Positions 19,764 through 32,620 of a stretch of 64,000 nucleotides of DNA are shown one piece after another. Positions within the stretch are counted from its first letter, which is position 1. Each line of letters begins with the position of its first letter. The DNA comes from Siphonodentalium dalli (Eukaryota; Mollusca; Scaphopoda; Gadilida; Siphonodentaliidae), in the NCBI GenBank assembly GCA_032622095.1, contig CP136066.1, positions 174,655,164-174,719,163 of the forward strand, in the 5' to 3' direction. The position numbers were made by a program, and so were the translations under genes. The notes below the pieces were generated by a model. The model searched no databases, was not told the origin of the DNA, and saw only the letters and a list, made by a program, of their open reading frames with translations.

Positions 19764-21300
19764 ACCGAAATGTGTTGTCTTGCAAGATATCCCACCGCTT
19801 TAGCTAAATTTACCTTCCTACAATATCCATAAAGAGGATCATATATTATATACCCACGGTTTTAATTATAGAATATAAAATATATTGGTTTCGCGAATGA
19901 CCAACTCAGAATTCCGTTAAAATAACAATAACAACCAGCACCTATAACGAACCGTTTTACTGGACTTGGCCTACTGGTCGCGTAGTTCCGACTTTTAAAT
20001 AAACGGAATTTCCAACTCTATAAATAAAAGCCCCACAATGCATTCGCCCTGTCCACCACGCAATATCAAAATCTCAGCAGCTAGATACACCACAGGTGGC
20101 GTAATAAATGCTCTTTATTATTTCCATATCAGGAATACAGTAACAAACAAGACAGCAGTAAAATAAATGGGGACAAAAAGTTAGTGTAATCATGTATGAA
20201 ATTTCCAACTGTTAAAATTCTTTATAACAGTTGTGACTCCCACCCCCTCAAAATACCTCCATCATTCGATCCCCGTCCCCATCATAATGGGGACAATAAT
20301 TACTAGTTGGGATACCAGGCAATGGTAACCATGTATTTTAACCTTTATGTTGTAGTGTAATAATGTATGAAATTTCCAACTACATGTGCATTAACTTTTT
20401 TTTACAAAAGTTGTGAATCATACACACTCAAAATCTAACTTCCACCCCCACCCCACTACACTGTCCCTTCCACTTAAAAACATTCTGGAGATCAAGTTGG
20501 CCACAGGTGTTCAGTTATTATACCCCACGTGTCTTGGACTGTTGCCAAATTCACAGTGCTCCATTAGAGGGCCTGCTTGGACTGTTGCCAAATTCACAAT
20601 GTTAACTGCAGAGAGGTTGTATGTTATTGGAGACGTTCTAATATGACAATAGGCTGGCCTAATTAACGAACCATGCACAGCTAAATACACACAAGCAACT
20701 TTTAATCTTCAAATAGATACAATTGTCGGCCTCCAAAATTCAATATACTTTCTTATATACAAACAAACATTGAACTCATACCATTGTTTCACTTAACCAA
20801 AATAGCGAATTTCCCCAAAAGAACGCATATAGACTGCGCATGCGCAATTATATTAAAATACCCACAATACACTTCACGAGGCTCTCAATGGGTTATAATA
20901 TTTGTTTTCCAAATTTGTTTTATCTTCAACTAAAAACAAATAGTCTATCGAAATAACTTTCAAATTAATATTACACGTTTCTATAAATAAGCAAATTAGT
21001 ATATATAAACAAAGCGTATTTCATTAATATTTGACTACAAAAAATACTCGGAACACAACTGTAAATAAACTAACTTGAGACTCTCAGTCACTCACACCGT
21101 CACAGTCTCACTCAGTCTCACTATCGAGCTGACACTCAGAACAGCATCCGAAGCCGGAAATTTGGAAATTCGCCATTTTTCTTCAAACAATTTTATTCTT
21201 TACAAAATACAAATTATCGGGTTAACATAAAACCATTCAAAAATTGAAACAAACTTAAATAATAAATAAATTAAACCATAAACTCTTACCATAATTACAG
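19764..21300. other. spacer, no gene recognised
   Basis: The first 300 bp continue repeat R (GAAATGTGTTGTCTTGCAAG also occurs near 26589). Beyond that the DNA is AT-rich and unrecognised. It includes two near-identical phrases around GTGTAATnATGTATGAAATTTCC (20185 and 20355) and GGACTGTTGCCAAATTCAC twice (20536 and 20578). Confidence 0.4.
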
Positions 21301-21380
21301 AAAATAAAAGATGGCCGTTACTACAAAAAAAACAGACATGCGCACTCCAATTAAAATTACCCATAATTCAGTTCACTACA

Positions 21381-21883
21381 CCAGGGGCTCCCAACAGGTT
21401 ATACAATATTTTCAGGCTATCAGATTATTTATATTTTCGACTTTAAGTTTACAATTTGAGCCTGTCCTCACTCTATCGATACGATTTATCATAAACATAT
21501 TATACACCAGTGGCGTTAACTTTACAACTTCGGCATCTACGTGATTATATCGGTACGATTCAGTAAGGTACAAACAATCTCCATAAAATACCCACAATTC
21601 AGTTCACTACATGCAGGGGCTCCCAATAGGTTATTCCCATTTATTATGGGCTCCCAATAGGTTATACAATATTTTCAGGCTATCAGATTATTTATATTTT
21701 CAACAACATATTATTACACCGGTGACTTTAAGTTTACAATTTGAGCCTGTCCTGACTCTATCGATAGGATTTATCATATTTTCATAAACGTATTATACAC
21801 CGCTGGCGTTAACTTTACAATTTCGGCATCTACGTGATTATATCGGTACGATTGAGTAAGGTACAAACAATCTCCAAGAATAC
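21381..21883 (+). repeat. two ~210-240-bp direct repeats
   Basis: Copies at about 21381-21593 and 21646-21883 share GGGCTCCCAA, AGGTTATACAATATTTTCAG, GTTTACAATTTGAGCCTG and TATATCGGTACGATTsAGTA-like text. They precede methyltransferase 1 by a few hundred bases. They are not coding. Confidence 0.75.
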
Positions 21884-22092
21884 ATTCGCCCTGTACTCCA
21901 TGCGATATAAAAAAACCAAATGCTAGAAACACCACACTAGGTGGCGTAATAATATAATATGCGCGTTGCGCGAGTCAAAAACTAGGACGACGAAATAGTG
22001 TTCGGATTTCTAACAAAGGAAGGTCCTCGATACATATATGTTCTACGAAGCCCCGGAGCGAGCTATTTGTATTTATTTGTTTTCATTTCCGA

Positions 22093-22884
22093 ATGGAGAA
22101 AGTTGGCTCGGATTTATTTCAGGGGGATTCTCATGCATATTTGTATGCACAACATCGCCCCCGATATCCCAAAGAACTTACCGAGAAAATTGTATCGTTT
22201 TGTAGGCTTTCAAACTCGGATTTCGACTTCGAAGTTGCGTTGGATATTGGATGTGGAAGCGGACAAAGTACTGAGCAATGGATCGAATCATTCAGATCGG
22301 TGATTGGCATAGACACAAGCGCAGCCCAAATCGAACAAGCAAAGAAGACAGTGAGAAATGCTAGCTTCTTTCATGTGAACGGCAGAGACTTATCGAAATT
22401 CGACAACGAGAGTGTTGATTTAATAACGGCTGGCCAAGCCGTTCATTGGTTTCCATTCGAAACGATGTGGAATGAAATTGGACGAGTGCTGAAGCCGAAG
22501 GGAATTGTTGCGTTCTACGTCTATGACGCGTGTGACCTTGACACGGAGGAAGCTACACTGGCCGTTAAGACATATCGAAACATCATACTAGATGGTTTCT
22601 GTAGTCGGAACCTTAACCACGTTAGCACGCATTATAAAGACATCCCACCTTTATTTGGTGAATGGGTGAGAGACGACACACTTCATGTGAGGGCAGAACA
22701 GACGGTGAATAGTTTTGTTGGATATTGCGAGTCGATGGGAGCATGGCAACTTATTTGTAGAAATAACCCAGAATGCTCACATCTAGAGAAACTTAAACAG
22801 AAACTCATTGAACTGTATGGCGGGCATGAGCAAATTGTTTGTCCGAAATGGCCATTATTCTTAATCATGAGCTGCAAACCTTAA
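22093..22884 (+). CDS. class I SAM-dependent methyltransferase, copy 1
   Basis: This intronless 263-aa protein is predicted to transfer a methyl group from S-adenosylmethionine to an unknown, probably small, substrate, likely in the cytosol because no signal peptide or membrane segment is seen. Motif I is LDIGCGSG (residues 50-57), the acidic loop of strand 2 is IGIDTS (71-76), the strand 4 region is SVDLITAGQAVHWF, and the post-motif is RVLKPKGIVAFYVYD. This matches the Methyltransf_11/UbiE-like fold of animal proteins annotated after trans-aconitate methyltransferase or DDB_G0268948. The start is the ATG shared by all three copies, with similar leader text upstream. Copy 1 differs from the others at GQAVHW (Ser to Ala) and FYVYD (Gly to Val). 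Confidence 0.9.
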   Translation: MEKVGSDLFQGDSHAYLYAQHRPRYPKELTEKIVSFCRLSNSDFDFEVALDIGCGSGQSTEQWIESFRSVIGIDTSAAQIEQAKKTVRNASFFHVNGRDLSKFDNESVDLITAGQAVHWFPFETMWNEIGRVLKPKGIVAFYVYDACDLDTEEATLAVKTYRNIILDGFCSRNLNHVSTHYKDIPPLFGEWVRDDTLHVRAEQTVNSFVGYCESMGAWQLICRNNPECSHLEKLKQKLIELYGGHEQIVCPKWPLFLIMSCKP

Positions 22885-25140
22885 AAATGGAGCAGATCCA
22901 ACAACTAATATGTTTATAACATAATCTGATTGAACATATATGCCAACGTATACTTGAATAATTTAATTCAGAATTTCAGAATTATTTCACCATATTTTCA
23001 CAGATAACATCATAGTTGTGGGAATACTGAACTGGTTCTGTCACACAATATCAAGTTGCTTAACAGTCTCCGCTGACGGTATAATGGCAGGAATTTGTTT
23101 TAGTAATATACTCATTACGCATTCTCTTTGTACCATATGATGTGGTGGCTGAAAGAATGAATAAACTATTGTTACGCCATGCACTCAACTTAATTATTGG
23201 AAATGAACTGTAGTGCAATTCAGAGATTATTTCACATTATTTACATCGATAATATCTTTGCTAATATTGTAGGGACGTGGCTAGAGACGTGGGGTGTCCA
23301 TCTTGAATGTCCAATTGCACCCCTTCTTGAAACAGAAAAAAACTCCTATGTTCGCGAAATACCATTTGCACCCCAACTTTCCAAACTTTATAGGTCAATA
23401 AATACAGGTAAGTGGTTGCCTGACAAGGTGACCCATCTGCCCGGGTCAACGAAAATCACACCTAGTCCTCTGGAATGACAATAACAAGTCAGAATGGAGC
23501 ACTGGCTGACGGACCATATGGCCTTTCCGTTTGTCAACGTAAGTATAGTGAAAGAAATAATGGCTTACAAGCTATCCGTCATATAATTTCCCCACATAAT
23601 GAAGGTGGTACATAAATGTATGGATGTCAAAAGAAAGGGGAGGATGTCTGCTAGGCATATTAAAGAAGATTCGAGATTCAATATGATGATGACCAAGGTC
23701 CCAATTTCTTGCAGACAAATTGTTCCTCGTTCCGATGATATGAATTTTGAGGGGGAAGCTGGATCCTGGAGCGGTTTAATGGAATTTTTAAAATAGTTAC
23801 AGAACGTACTCAACAAAAACAAGATTTTATTTAAATCAAAAGTAGAATTTAGACATTTTTGGAAATTATTCCCAAATGAGTTAAAAAGATGCCAACATTT
23901 GATGATAGTTCATCACCAGTTGCAGATTGCTGACTATATGCCATGCTAAGCGCATGTCACATAACATTTCGACTTGAAATGTCCAATTGCACCCACTCTT
24001 GAAACAGAGCAAACTCATATGTTCGCGAAATACCATTTGCACCGCAACTGTCCAACTGGTACCTCAAACTGTCAAACTGGTACCTCAAACTTTCCAACTG
24101 TTGGAAATTTCCACCCTGACACCCCCTAAGTTTGGAAAATTACCAACTGATAATCATCAGACCAAAATGTTGACAAAAAGTATAACAATATGCTACTTTT
24201 GGTCTAAAACAACCAATTCCACTAATTACTGGTTGGAAAATCAAACAATGAGAACAATTGCAACTTATAAGTTGTGTAAAAAGTTCCAACTATTGTTATG
24301 TCAGGCATGATATTTCCAACCACACCCCCTGTCTCTGCATAATAGTTATTGGAATGATTTTTTCGCCCAAATTTTAATGATGAGGACATTAAAACGTCGA
24401 TTGCTTTTCCGAAATAATGTTACCATATTCACATCGAAAACATTTTAACCTAATAGTTATGGAAATACTGATTCTGCCGCTAAACTTTCAATGACGTGGA
24501 CATGAACGGAGGATACAAGGTGGTGATAGGACGAAATCCGGACCGTTCTCGAAAATAGCCATGCATGTTCACCCCCGCTGCATGGGTGACCCCACCAGTG
24601 TGGGGGCCAGTGTGGCATGTCTCTGGAAAGTATTTGGGGCGGGCCACCCACCCACCCATAGGTTAAACTTTGTCGAAAGATGCATTCTTTTGAATAAGGT
24701 ACCGAGAATTAGTTAAAAATTTGACCGTCGTTCTATACAGGATCGAGACATTCGATCACCATGCATCAGGGTAACGCCGCGATTGCACAGGAGACGCAAG
24801 GGCAAATCACTAACAGCGTGAAAGTCATATTTGTAAGTAATGTGGTGAAAGTATGGTGAATGTTCATGGTAAACTAGACATATATCCAGGTTTAGTTGAT
24901 CAAGAAAGTTACTGAGGTCGCACGCAGATGAAAGGGTACCAGTCACGTTCCATGACTGTGTATATAGATATAGATATACATATCCATATAGACTAATTGA
25001 TATATAGATAATTAATCGTATCAAAACATCTTGCACAATGGAAACAAACACAGGAAACACGTACATCCTGTTTCGATAAGTATACTCCATTGAAACTTTA
25101 AAGAACAGTTTGATAACGACCATGCAGGTAACTATAACTA
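22885..25140 (+). other. shared downstream flank D, unit 1
   Basis: This is paralogous to 35541-37206 plus 40571-40860 and has no gene. It includes, near 23275-23480 and 23970-24310, pieces of the interspersed family that starts CGTGGCTAGAG and contains GTTGGAAATTTCC. Around 24840-24870 it retains the uninterrupted site (GTGGTGAAAGTATGG) at which unit 2 carries a 3.35-kb hAT-like insertion. Confidence 0.6.
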
Positions 25141-26024
25141 ACCAGTAACGTGACGACATGTAGTGAGATTATCGCCCCCATCTTCGGTCAAACTGCTCTA
25201 TTGGAAATTTCATACCGAAAATAGGCAGAATGTTCTCATAGTTTAAATATGCACTTTCCGATTTGACACCATAAAACCACACGTCGTCTATACCAGAATA
25301 TAATTATATCTGACCCCATGAGGTCATTGATACGACGTTTTGATTGCCAGATATCGACTTTGAAATGTTTAACACGTTATGATTTTTTGTCAGCCTATTC
25401 CAATGATCACCTCTTATAAAGAGCGTTAATGCTTATGTTGCCGCCCCCCAAAAGCGGTGGATAATAAAGAGCGTTATCTGTTCTGAGCTTTTGTGATAGT
25501 ATTCGGCGTATTGCTTACGGATGATTTTTAAGGATTTTCGCGATGCAGATGTGAGACAAATGATGAGCGCAAGTATTTTTCATTCGCTTGCTAAGCAAAA
25601 AATGAATTAGGAAATTCTGAATTATTAATCGGACAGTCATAAATCGGACAGATCATCTTTAATTCTCCAACCAACAAAAAATGGATGCTTTGACCAAGAG
25701 CAGGATATTGCCCAATTTTCACTTGAATGGCCATCATGATGTCAGAAAAATTCTGACCATGCACAAGGCGGCGGTATGGCGGCGGTATGGCAGCATCACA
25801 AGGCAGTTAATTCGGCGAACGTATTGGTGCGTATATATTTACATTGTATGGGCAAACATCTATTGGTTTGTAATATATATATAACAGTCAACTAAGATCC
25901 ATGTTGGATCAGAAATGTCGAAGTTAGATACAGTTGTAGTTTGAGAGATCATTTGGAAAATTCAATCTCAAACCGGTGAAAATATATTTTCTCAGAGTTT
26001 AGGAGTTTTATTCCTCTAAGAACA
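25141..26024. other. non-coding, nothing recognised
   Basis: No supported gene is visible. Two copies of AAAGAGCGTTA lie near 25420 and 25472. GGCGGTATGGCGGCGGTATGG is a short tandem repeat near 25771. Confidence 0.4.
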
Positions 26025-26900
26025 GCCCCCAGTGGTTATAACGCCACTATCGTGTAAACTTTTCAGTGCAGGATTCAAACGAAAGACTAGTACATGCACT
26101 GTGTATGCCCCAATTGATATCCATTCGCAATGCAAGAGGAATAACTCCAGTATACACGCGATATTTGAGGTTTATCACAAGTTTGATATGAATGCACCGT
26201 CAGCGCCGACCTGTATGGCATTCATACTAAACAATAAACCATAGTCAGAAATGGTACCCCCCCCCCCAAGATCATAATATTAGCCATAAATACAAATTAT
26301 AAATATAAAATATATTGGTTACATGAATGCACCGCCTCAGAATTCCGTTAAAACAACTAATCCTTCAAATTATTACAAAAAACTGCGGCTTAATACTGCA
26401 GGTTTTTCATTCACCAAACCAGAAAGATTCTAAATGCGGATCAAAAATTGTGTTCCCGCCATAAAATCTTCAAGTGTGCATGGCCCAGCCATTGTTCATA
26501 CCTAAACAATGAACGCAATTAACGCGGTCATAATAGTTACATACTGAAACTATAAGACATCCAGCGAATACACACTCCACGAAAACCCGAAATGTGTTGT
26601 CCTGCGAGATATCCCATCGCTATAGCTCAATTTGACACGGCCAGATTAGCCTTTCTACAATATCCTAAAATAATAAAGCTTCTCAAATCATCGGCATAGT
26701 CAATAGAACTTTCACGAACTTGGACATTCCAACTATAGCTTGTACATGACTCGGGGTCGCAGTACAACTTTAACGCGTACCAAAATAACCGGAAAAACCA
26801 AATATCTATTTATAAAATCCACATAGGACCACAGATTTCTAAAATTTGTATAACAGTATACACCGGTGGCGTTAATAACAGGGTGGCAGATCTGCCCACA
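26025..26900 (+). repeat. orphan copy of spacer repeat R
   Basis: Carries the R landmarks AATGCACCGTCAGCGCC, GGTTACATGAATGCACC, CAGAATTCCGTTAA and GAAATGTGTTGTCCTGCGAG in the order seen in unit 1 at 18.5-19.8 kb, but lacks the foldback insertion and any methyltransferase gene downstream. It appears to be a fourth partial cassette remnant. Confidence 0.6.
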
Positions 26901-27231
26901 TCATGGGGTTGCTATAACTCTTTACTATTACTTTCCTCATTAGGGGACATACTGCCCTCCTGATTGGGGCAATTAACTTACCCCCCAAAAAAGAGGAAGA
27001 TAATTGCCAATATTTTGTGGCAGTGTTGCCACTTCTTGGGGGCAATTTTACCGCTTAGGGGGTATATAATGTTCCAAGCTATGGGGAAAACCTACAAATG
27101 AGATTATGCATGGAGCCTTGGTGATATATTTAATTCACATTAATATGTGTGCGACCAAAAATCGCCACAGCGTACATGACAACCGCGGTTTACGAGATAA
27201 GATTGAACAAATCAGAAATGAAGAAATATGC
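26901..27231. other. non-coding, AT-rich
   Basis: Contains several GGGGCAATT and TTGCC phrases in opposite orientations (26970-27060) that could pair weakly. No gene is visible. Confidence 0.35.
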
Positions 27232-27236
27232 ATACT

Positions 27237-29741
27237 CACAGTGGATCAACGGACACGAACCAAAACCGGAAGTCGTAGATTTCGAGGTGGAGAAATATCT
27301 GTCGACAAATATTTGTTGACATTTTTTGACGTTTGTTTTGGGAAAATAAACGCTTGGATAGCATATCTGACCAACTGAAGGTGAGTGAATATTTCTTCGC
27401 TGATGTTCGGACACCGACGATCAATTTAAGTCAGTTGTCATTGTTCGATCGCGGAAAAAATGTCATTTAATCATCGCCGCGAGACGATTTCTTCCCCAAA
27501 ATATCCCAGAAATCATACTTTTCACATTCATCGCAGACAGCTGTCGCAACAACCTATATACCGGTCGAAAGGCCTGTTTTCCCCCCACAAATGCATATTT
27601 TGAGTATTTTCACGGACTGTCTCAAAATTCAAAATTTCATCTTTTGATGCAGGTACCCACCTCGAAAATACTGTCCGGTTAGTCCTGTACACCCCGGAAT
27701 CTAGTTGCAATCCACCAGACCCGGCGGACAGTTTTTGTTGTTCAATCAAGAGTCGAAATGGATTAGTTGATTGGCTGCCTTTCGTTAACAGTGGCACGTT
27801 TTGGGGCAACTGCTTTTCTGTTGCAACTATAGTATACTGATCAAGTTTAGTTACCGAGTACAGTTTGCAATTTGTTCTCATATATTCGTTCAGATCGTGT
27901 AAGGTCATTAACCAAAGAATCATTTATGGAAATATTGTTAGAACAAGAATATAACAATGCCCTCCATGACCAAGGCCGTAGCAACAGGATTGTTTTGATG
28001 GTGGGAGGTGTAGATGTATTTTCCAATAGTTTGATATTTCAGCCAGTATATAGCGTGAAATTTGATACTTAAAAAACAATTAAAATTCGATTAATTTCAG
28101 AAAAAACAAATCGGGACCCATGGCTGTTCTTTTTCATTATGGCCACTTTCGGGACTCACCACCCGAGTTTTGATTACGATTGTATAAAGTTTTAACTACA
28201 TTTTTCGGGTATATATACACCCCTTTATTTTTATGTTTTAAACTACAGGCACCCACCCATATTTCGGAGAATTTTCGCTAATATTACATATTATAGAATA
28301 GCAATCAAATATGCAGATGTTTATTTCCATTTCTATGAGAGGCCAAATTCACATTTCATAATTAATTGCAGTTAAGCAATAGCACTTAAGCATAATGATT
28401 TGCGATTAAGCGCAATTCATGGTTATACTGTGTGTAACTATGTACCCCTGGTGAATAAATAGGTGAATCTATAACTAAACCTGAACTCATATTGACATAT
28501 CACCTCCTTGTTTTCATTGCTTTGGATAGTTGTGATTGTGAACTAGCCTAAATTCTTTATCAAAATGGGTGACTCGCGACAGTATTACCTTTTGTTTTAG
28601 TCGAGTCGAGGAACCAACCCATCAAAGCTCAAGTGTGATCAGATATCGATTATTGAAGTTTGTTATTTCAATTGATTGCTGCCCAGAAACACGCCGTGAA
28701 AAGGGTGGTTTCGGTCAAAATTGCGGATGAAGATGGATAACTCTAAAACAAGTGGTAATACGGTAAAATTTCGTGATACTTTAGTAATTATACGGCCATA
28801 TTTTGTTGAACAAAATGTTTATAAATCACACGTTTTTTGGGAAATTTGATACCATAGTGGGCCACAACTCGTTGCGAGTGTATAATCAAATATAAAGGGT
28901 AAAAATCGGCACACCGCTGCATTTTTCTGAAAAAAGTTGGATGTAAATCATTTTTTTTTATGTCGGCCTTCCGAGAGTGATGACAAGTCAGAGTTAGCAA
29001 TATGACATACATCAAAAGTTATATGTTTACCAAACATGTACTTCGTAGTTGGATTTCAGTTACAGGTTACAGTTCAATTATATATATAAGTCACCGCCTG
29101 GATGTTATGTTGTACCAGGAGACATATACAACATTATGAACACTCAGAACCATTGTGGCCACGCACAAGTCAAATGAAACGCCCATCATCTGCGGCAAAA
29201 TTGCTTTTTCGACCAGAAATTGAAGATGGCAGACCTCAGAAAAAACACGACTAAGCGGACAGATTTTTTACAACTAATGATTAAATTTTTCGGGACTAAC
29301 CGGACAGTATTTTCGAGGTGGGTACCTACATCAAAAGATGAAATTTGGAATTTTGAGACAGTCCGTGAAAATACTCAAAATATGCATTTTTTTGGGGGAA
29401 AGAGGCCTTTCGATCGGTGTATAGGTTGTTGCGACAGTTGTCTGCGATGAATGTGAAAAGTATGATTTTCTGGGATATTTTGGGGAAGAAATCGTCTCGC
29501 GGCGATGATTAAATTACATATTTTCCGCGATCGAACAATGGCAACTGACTTAAATTGATCGTCGGTGTCCGAGCATTAGCGAAGAAATATTTACTCACCT
29601 TCAGTTGGTCAGATATGGTATCCAAGCGTTTATTTTACCAAAAAACCGTCAAAAAATGTCAACAAATATTTGTCGACAGATATTTCTCCACCTCGAAATC
29701 TACGACTTCCGGTTTCGGTTCGTGTCCGTTGATCCACTGTG
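27237..29741. mobile_element. Transib/RAG-like non-autonomous transposon with long inverted arms
   Basis: The element begins CACAGTGGATCAACGG at 27237 and ends CCGTTGATCCACTGTG at 29741. It is flanked by the perfect 5-bp duplication ATACT (27232-27236 and 29742-29746). Inverted arms of about 450 bp (to about 27691 and from about 29293) are highly similar. The heptamer CACAGTG equals the consensus V(D)J signal heptamer, and a 5-bp duplication is typical of Transib and ProtoRAG elements. An ACCAAAACC block lies 15 bp after the left heptamer (ACCGAAACC in the right arm), only loosely like a nonamer. The 1.6-kb middle has no transposase, RAG1- or RAG2-like frame, and contains a fragment of a TTAA miniature element near 28600-28770. 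Superfamily assignment is inferred from termini only. Confidence 0.7.
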
Positions 29742-30000
29742 ATACTCAATGTCAATGTCGTGTTTCTATGGATACGATATATCAGATGGACAGATACTCA
29801 CAACAAATTCACAGTTAACCGCGGTAGCGGGGTAATGTCGCAAGAGCTATACTCGTCCTTGACCTCGATAAATGGTATAGTCGTAGGGCGCGCATCTATA
29901 ATCTCAAATCGACTCCATTCCACCAGCACGTTCAATTTGACTTATATATCAAGATGTTCCACCCACTTTGGTGTTCTAGAAACCACCCGAAAATGACCCG

Positions 30001-30476
30001 TTAATTAGTTGAATATAACGTGACTGCAAATTATGAGGTGAAGGTCGAATATAGCTCTTGCGACATTACCACTCTACCGTTAACCACACGTATGCCAAAA
30101 ACAACGCTAATCACTCCATCAACATCGTAATGCGCTACGCGCTATAATAACATTACTGTGCCATGTGACTACTGACAACAAACGACCAAACATCACACGA
30201 GTGTGAGGTGTGGTTATACCAACAATTACAATATTTTCTTACAGACGTTGTCAACTTTTGTGAAAACAATGCAATTCACGGAGTCATCAACTGAGTCAAT
30301 CAACTGAATTCGGCATGACATAACTGATTGACCTGTGGATCACGTGTCGCGTGCCAAAAACATCATGCAGGCTTTAAATAATTTGGTATAAAGGATGCAC
30401 ATCAGATCACTGAGTTATTAAGCATTTAGCCATAGATTAAGACTGAATATAAATTGACAACAGCAAAATTGCTAAA
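30001..30476 (+). promoter_or_regulatory. homeobox gene promoter and 5'UTR, unit 2
   Basis: Nearly identical to 3196-3671, with TATAAA at 30387-30392, 90 bp before the ATG. The left edge of the duplicated block is sharp: unit 1 and unit 2 are unrelated upstream of TTAATTAGTTG. Confidence 0.55.
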
Positions 30477-32620
30477 ATGGAAACCAACAATGTGGTAATC
30501 TTTTCTCCTTACTGCGACAAGGCTGAGGCTTATCGGAGGATCTTGGTAAGCCATTTTTCATGAATTTGAACCGATTTTTTTCTTTCAGATTTATCCTTTC
30601 AGAGTCGGTTTGAGTTTTTAGGGTTTTAAATAGAAAATCCTAGCGACTTTCAAGTTGTTTTTTTTAGAATACCACACTTTTTCATGAGCATCAAACTGTA
30701 TGTTAATTATATACCATTATCCCTGTGAACCTGAAATCATGCACACAAAAATAATAAATAAACAGAAAACAAATAACGCAGACCTTAAATAAATAACATA
30801 CCGGGTATATTTGTACACGAGTATGGTGACAATAATCGGCGTATTTTCATATCTTTTGTGTTTGAAACTAACTTTTTCTCTATTAATGCATGCTATATCT
30901 ATTTTTTCAGGAGGTACCTATCACACCACAGACAAATGTCCAGCGCACTCGACAGGCGGAATGTAAATTATTGGACACCTTGGACAATGACTGTGAGTTA
31001 TGTTATTGTATATTTTTGTCATATCAATTTGTTTAATGCCATCTCTAACACTCGCCAACAATCATCTGGGATGCATCATTGGATTCCTCTTAAAGAAATT
31101 TGTGCATGATTTCACTTTTCTTCCTACGTTGAATGCTCTGTCAGTTGATTCCAACCTGTAATTTTAATAAAGTTTGCTCTTCCGATTTGAAGACAAATAG
31201 ATTTTCTGCATAACTCCAATTATTTACAAGTATCCATAATGGTAATTATTAAAGTCAAGAAATATGTAATTTGCGCAATAATAATACCGGTATCCTAAAA
31301 GGTACACCGTTTTTCTAACTCAACACAATGCTGATGCAAAAACATATAAGCCCACACTGTGCTTAACTGAGCTTTTTTCCATACTGAAATTTAAACGATA
31401 AAGTTGAAAATTTCAAACATTGGGTATAACTTTAATTTTCTCTTTCAGACGAACACACATCTATAGCGGGCGAATTCTCAGAGAGACCAGCAGACTCAGC
31501 AGATATCGGCTTCTCACCAACATCGACATCTACCCCGGAACATGACGTCACCAACTCGCGGACATCCAGCCTCGGTTCAAGTTTCAACTGCCCATCATCC
31601 TTAACCCAATCACGTGACCTCACAAATAATCGGGAATGCAAGAAAGACATCGACACCGAAAACAAGAAGAAGCCCAGGCGTTTCTCGTTCACGGATGACC
31701 AAGTCGAGATATTACGAGAACGGTATGAGAGCAACAAATACCCAGATACCGAGCATATGGAAGAACTAGCTTCTAAGATGGGTGTTTCACATAAAAGTAT
31801 CAAGGTGAGCCCTATCATATTTAAACACCATGCTGACCATTCCACTTCCTAAGGCACTTTCGAGTCAATTTACATGTAAAAGGACATGAAGATCAAACGT
31901 ACATGTATTATTATATTAAATTTGTTATGTTTTTAGTCGCAAAAGCAGAACCAACAGAAGATATCGGAACCTGACCGTATGCGTGTGACGCGGTGGTACC
32001 ACTGTAAGACAAGACCGTATAGACACATAATCGAATATGACTCTTTATCTAACAATGGTTTTATGCACATCTTATGATAATTTTACAGATATTTGCCTGC
32101 ATATTTATATAACATAGATATATATATATATATATATTTGACATATATACTCTCCTAACTTGATAGAGGTTAACAATAAACTCTTGGAAGTGAGAAACAT
32201 ATGATCTCTACAGTTTGGGATTCCAAGTAGAAAGGATACATGAGACACATTATTTTGACACAGCTGTTGGTATATTTGAACTTCAGCCAAAAGAATGAAA
32301 AATACTAGCACCAATAAAGGGAAAGTATGAATCTTAAGCAACATTTTCGTTAATTTCAGATCTGGTTCACAAACAGAAGATACAGGTCGAAACCGAAAAA
32401 TCCCAAGATGTCGCCACCAGCACTCAACCCTCTTCAACCAACACTCAACCAACTTCAACGTGATGCTCTCATACAGATGCAGTTTCAATCGAAAAGGATC
32501 AGCCACCCACTCGATGTCCATGCTGCCGCGTTCCTGCGTCAGCCACAGCCACCGCTCACCAGCCATCCTAGTTTCTACTGGCCGATTATGAGCTCATACC
32601 CTATGTTACCTCTCGTTTGA
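30477..32620 (+). CDS. divergent homeobox protein, unit 2 (4 exons, uninterrupted)
   Basis: Exons 30477-30545, 30911-30992, 31449-31804 and 32360-32620 splice in phases 0, 1 and 0 to a 255-aa protein, a predicted sequence-specific transcription factor. Donors are GTAAGC, GTGAGT and GTGAGC; acceptors end TTTTTTCAG, CTTTCAG and AATTTCAG. The N-terminus begins METNNVVIFSPYCDK. The homeodomain (about residues 126-185) reads RRFSFTDDQVEILRERY at helix 1 and IWFTNRRYRSK in helix 3, with Thr at position 50 and an intron just before W48. The C-terminal tail is hydrophobic and proline-rich, ending SYPMLPLV. This copy has no insertions and is the better reference for the ancestral structure. Class and target genes are unknown. 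Confidence 0.85.

Noticed and set aside
22131-22877. Minus-strand ORFs inside the methyltransferase genes
   Set aside because: They are antisense shadows repeated in all three copies.
27259-27267. RSS nonamer in the Transib-like element
   Set aside because: ACCAAAACC resembles ACAAAAACC, but the 15-bp spacing fits neither the 12- nor the 23-bp rule and the other arm differs, so I do not claim a true 12/23 RSS.
27528-27923. 131-codon minus-strand ORF with a counterpart at 29220-29450
   Set aside because: The two similar peptides come from opposite arms of the inverted-repeat element, so similarity reflects the arms and not a conserved protein.
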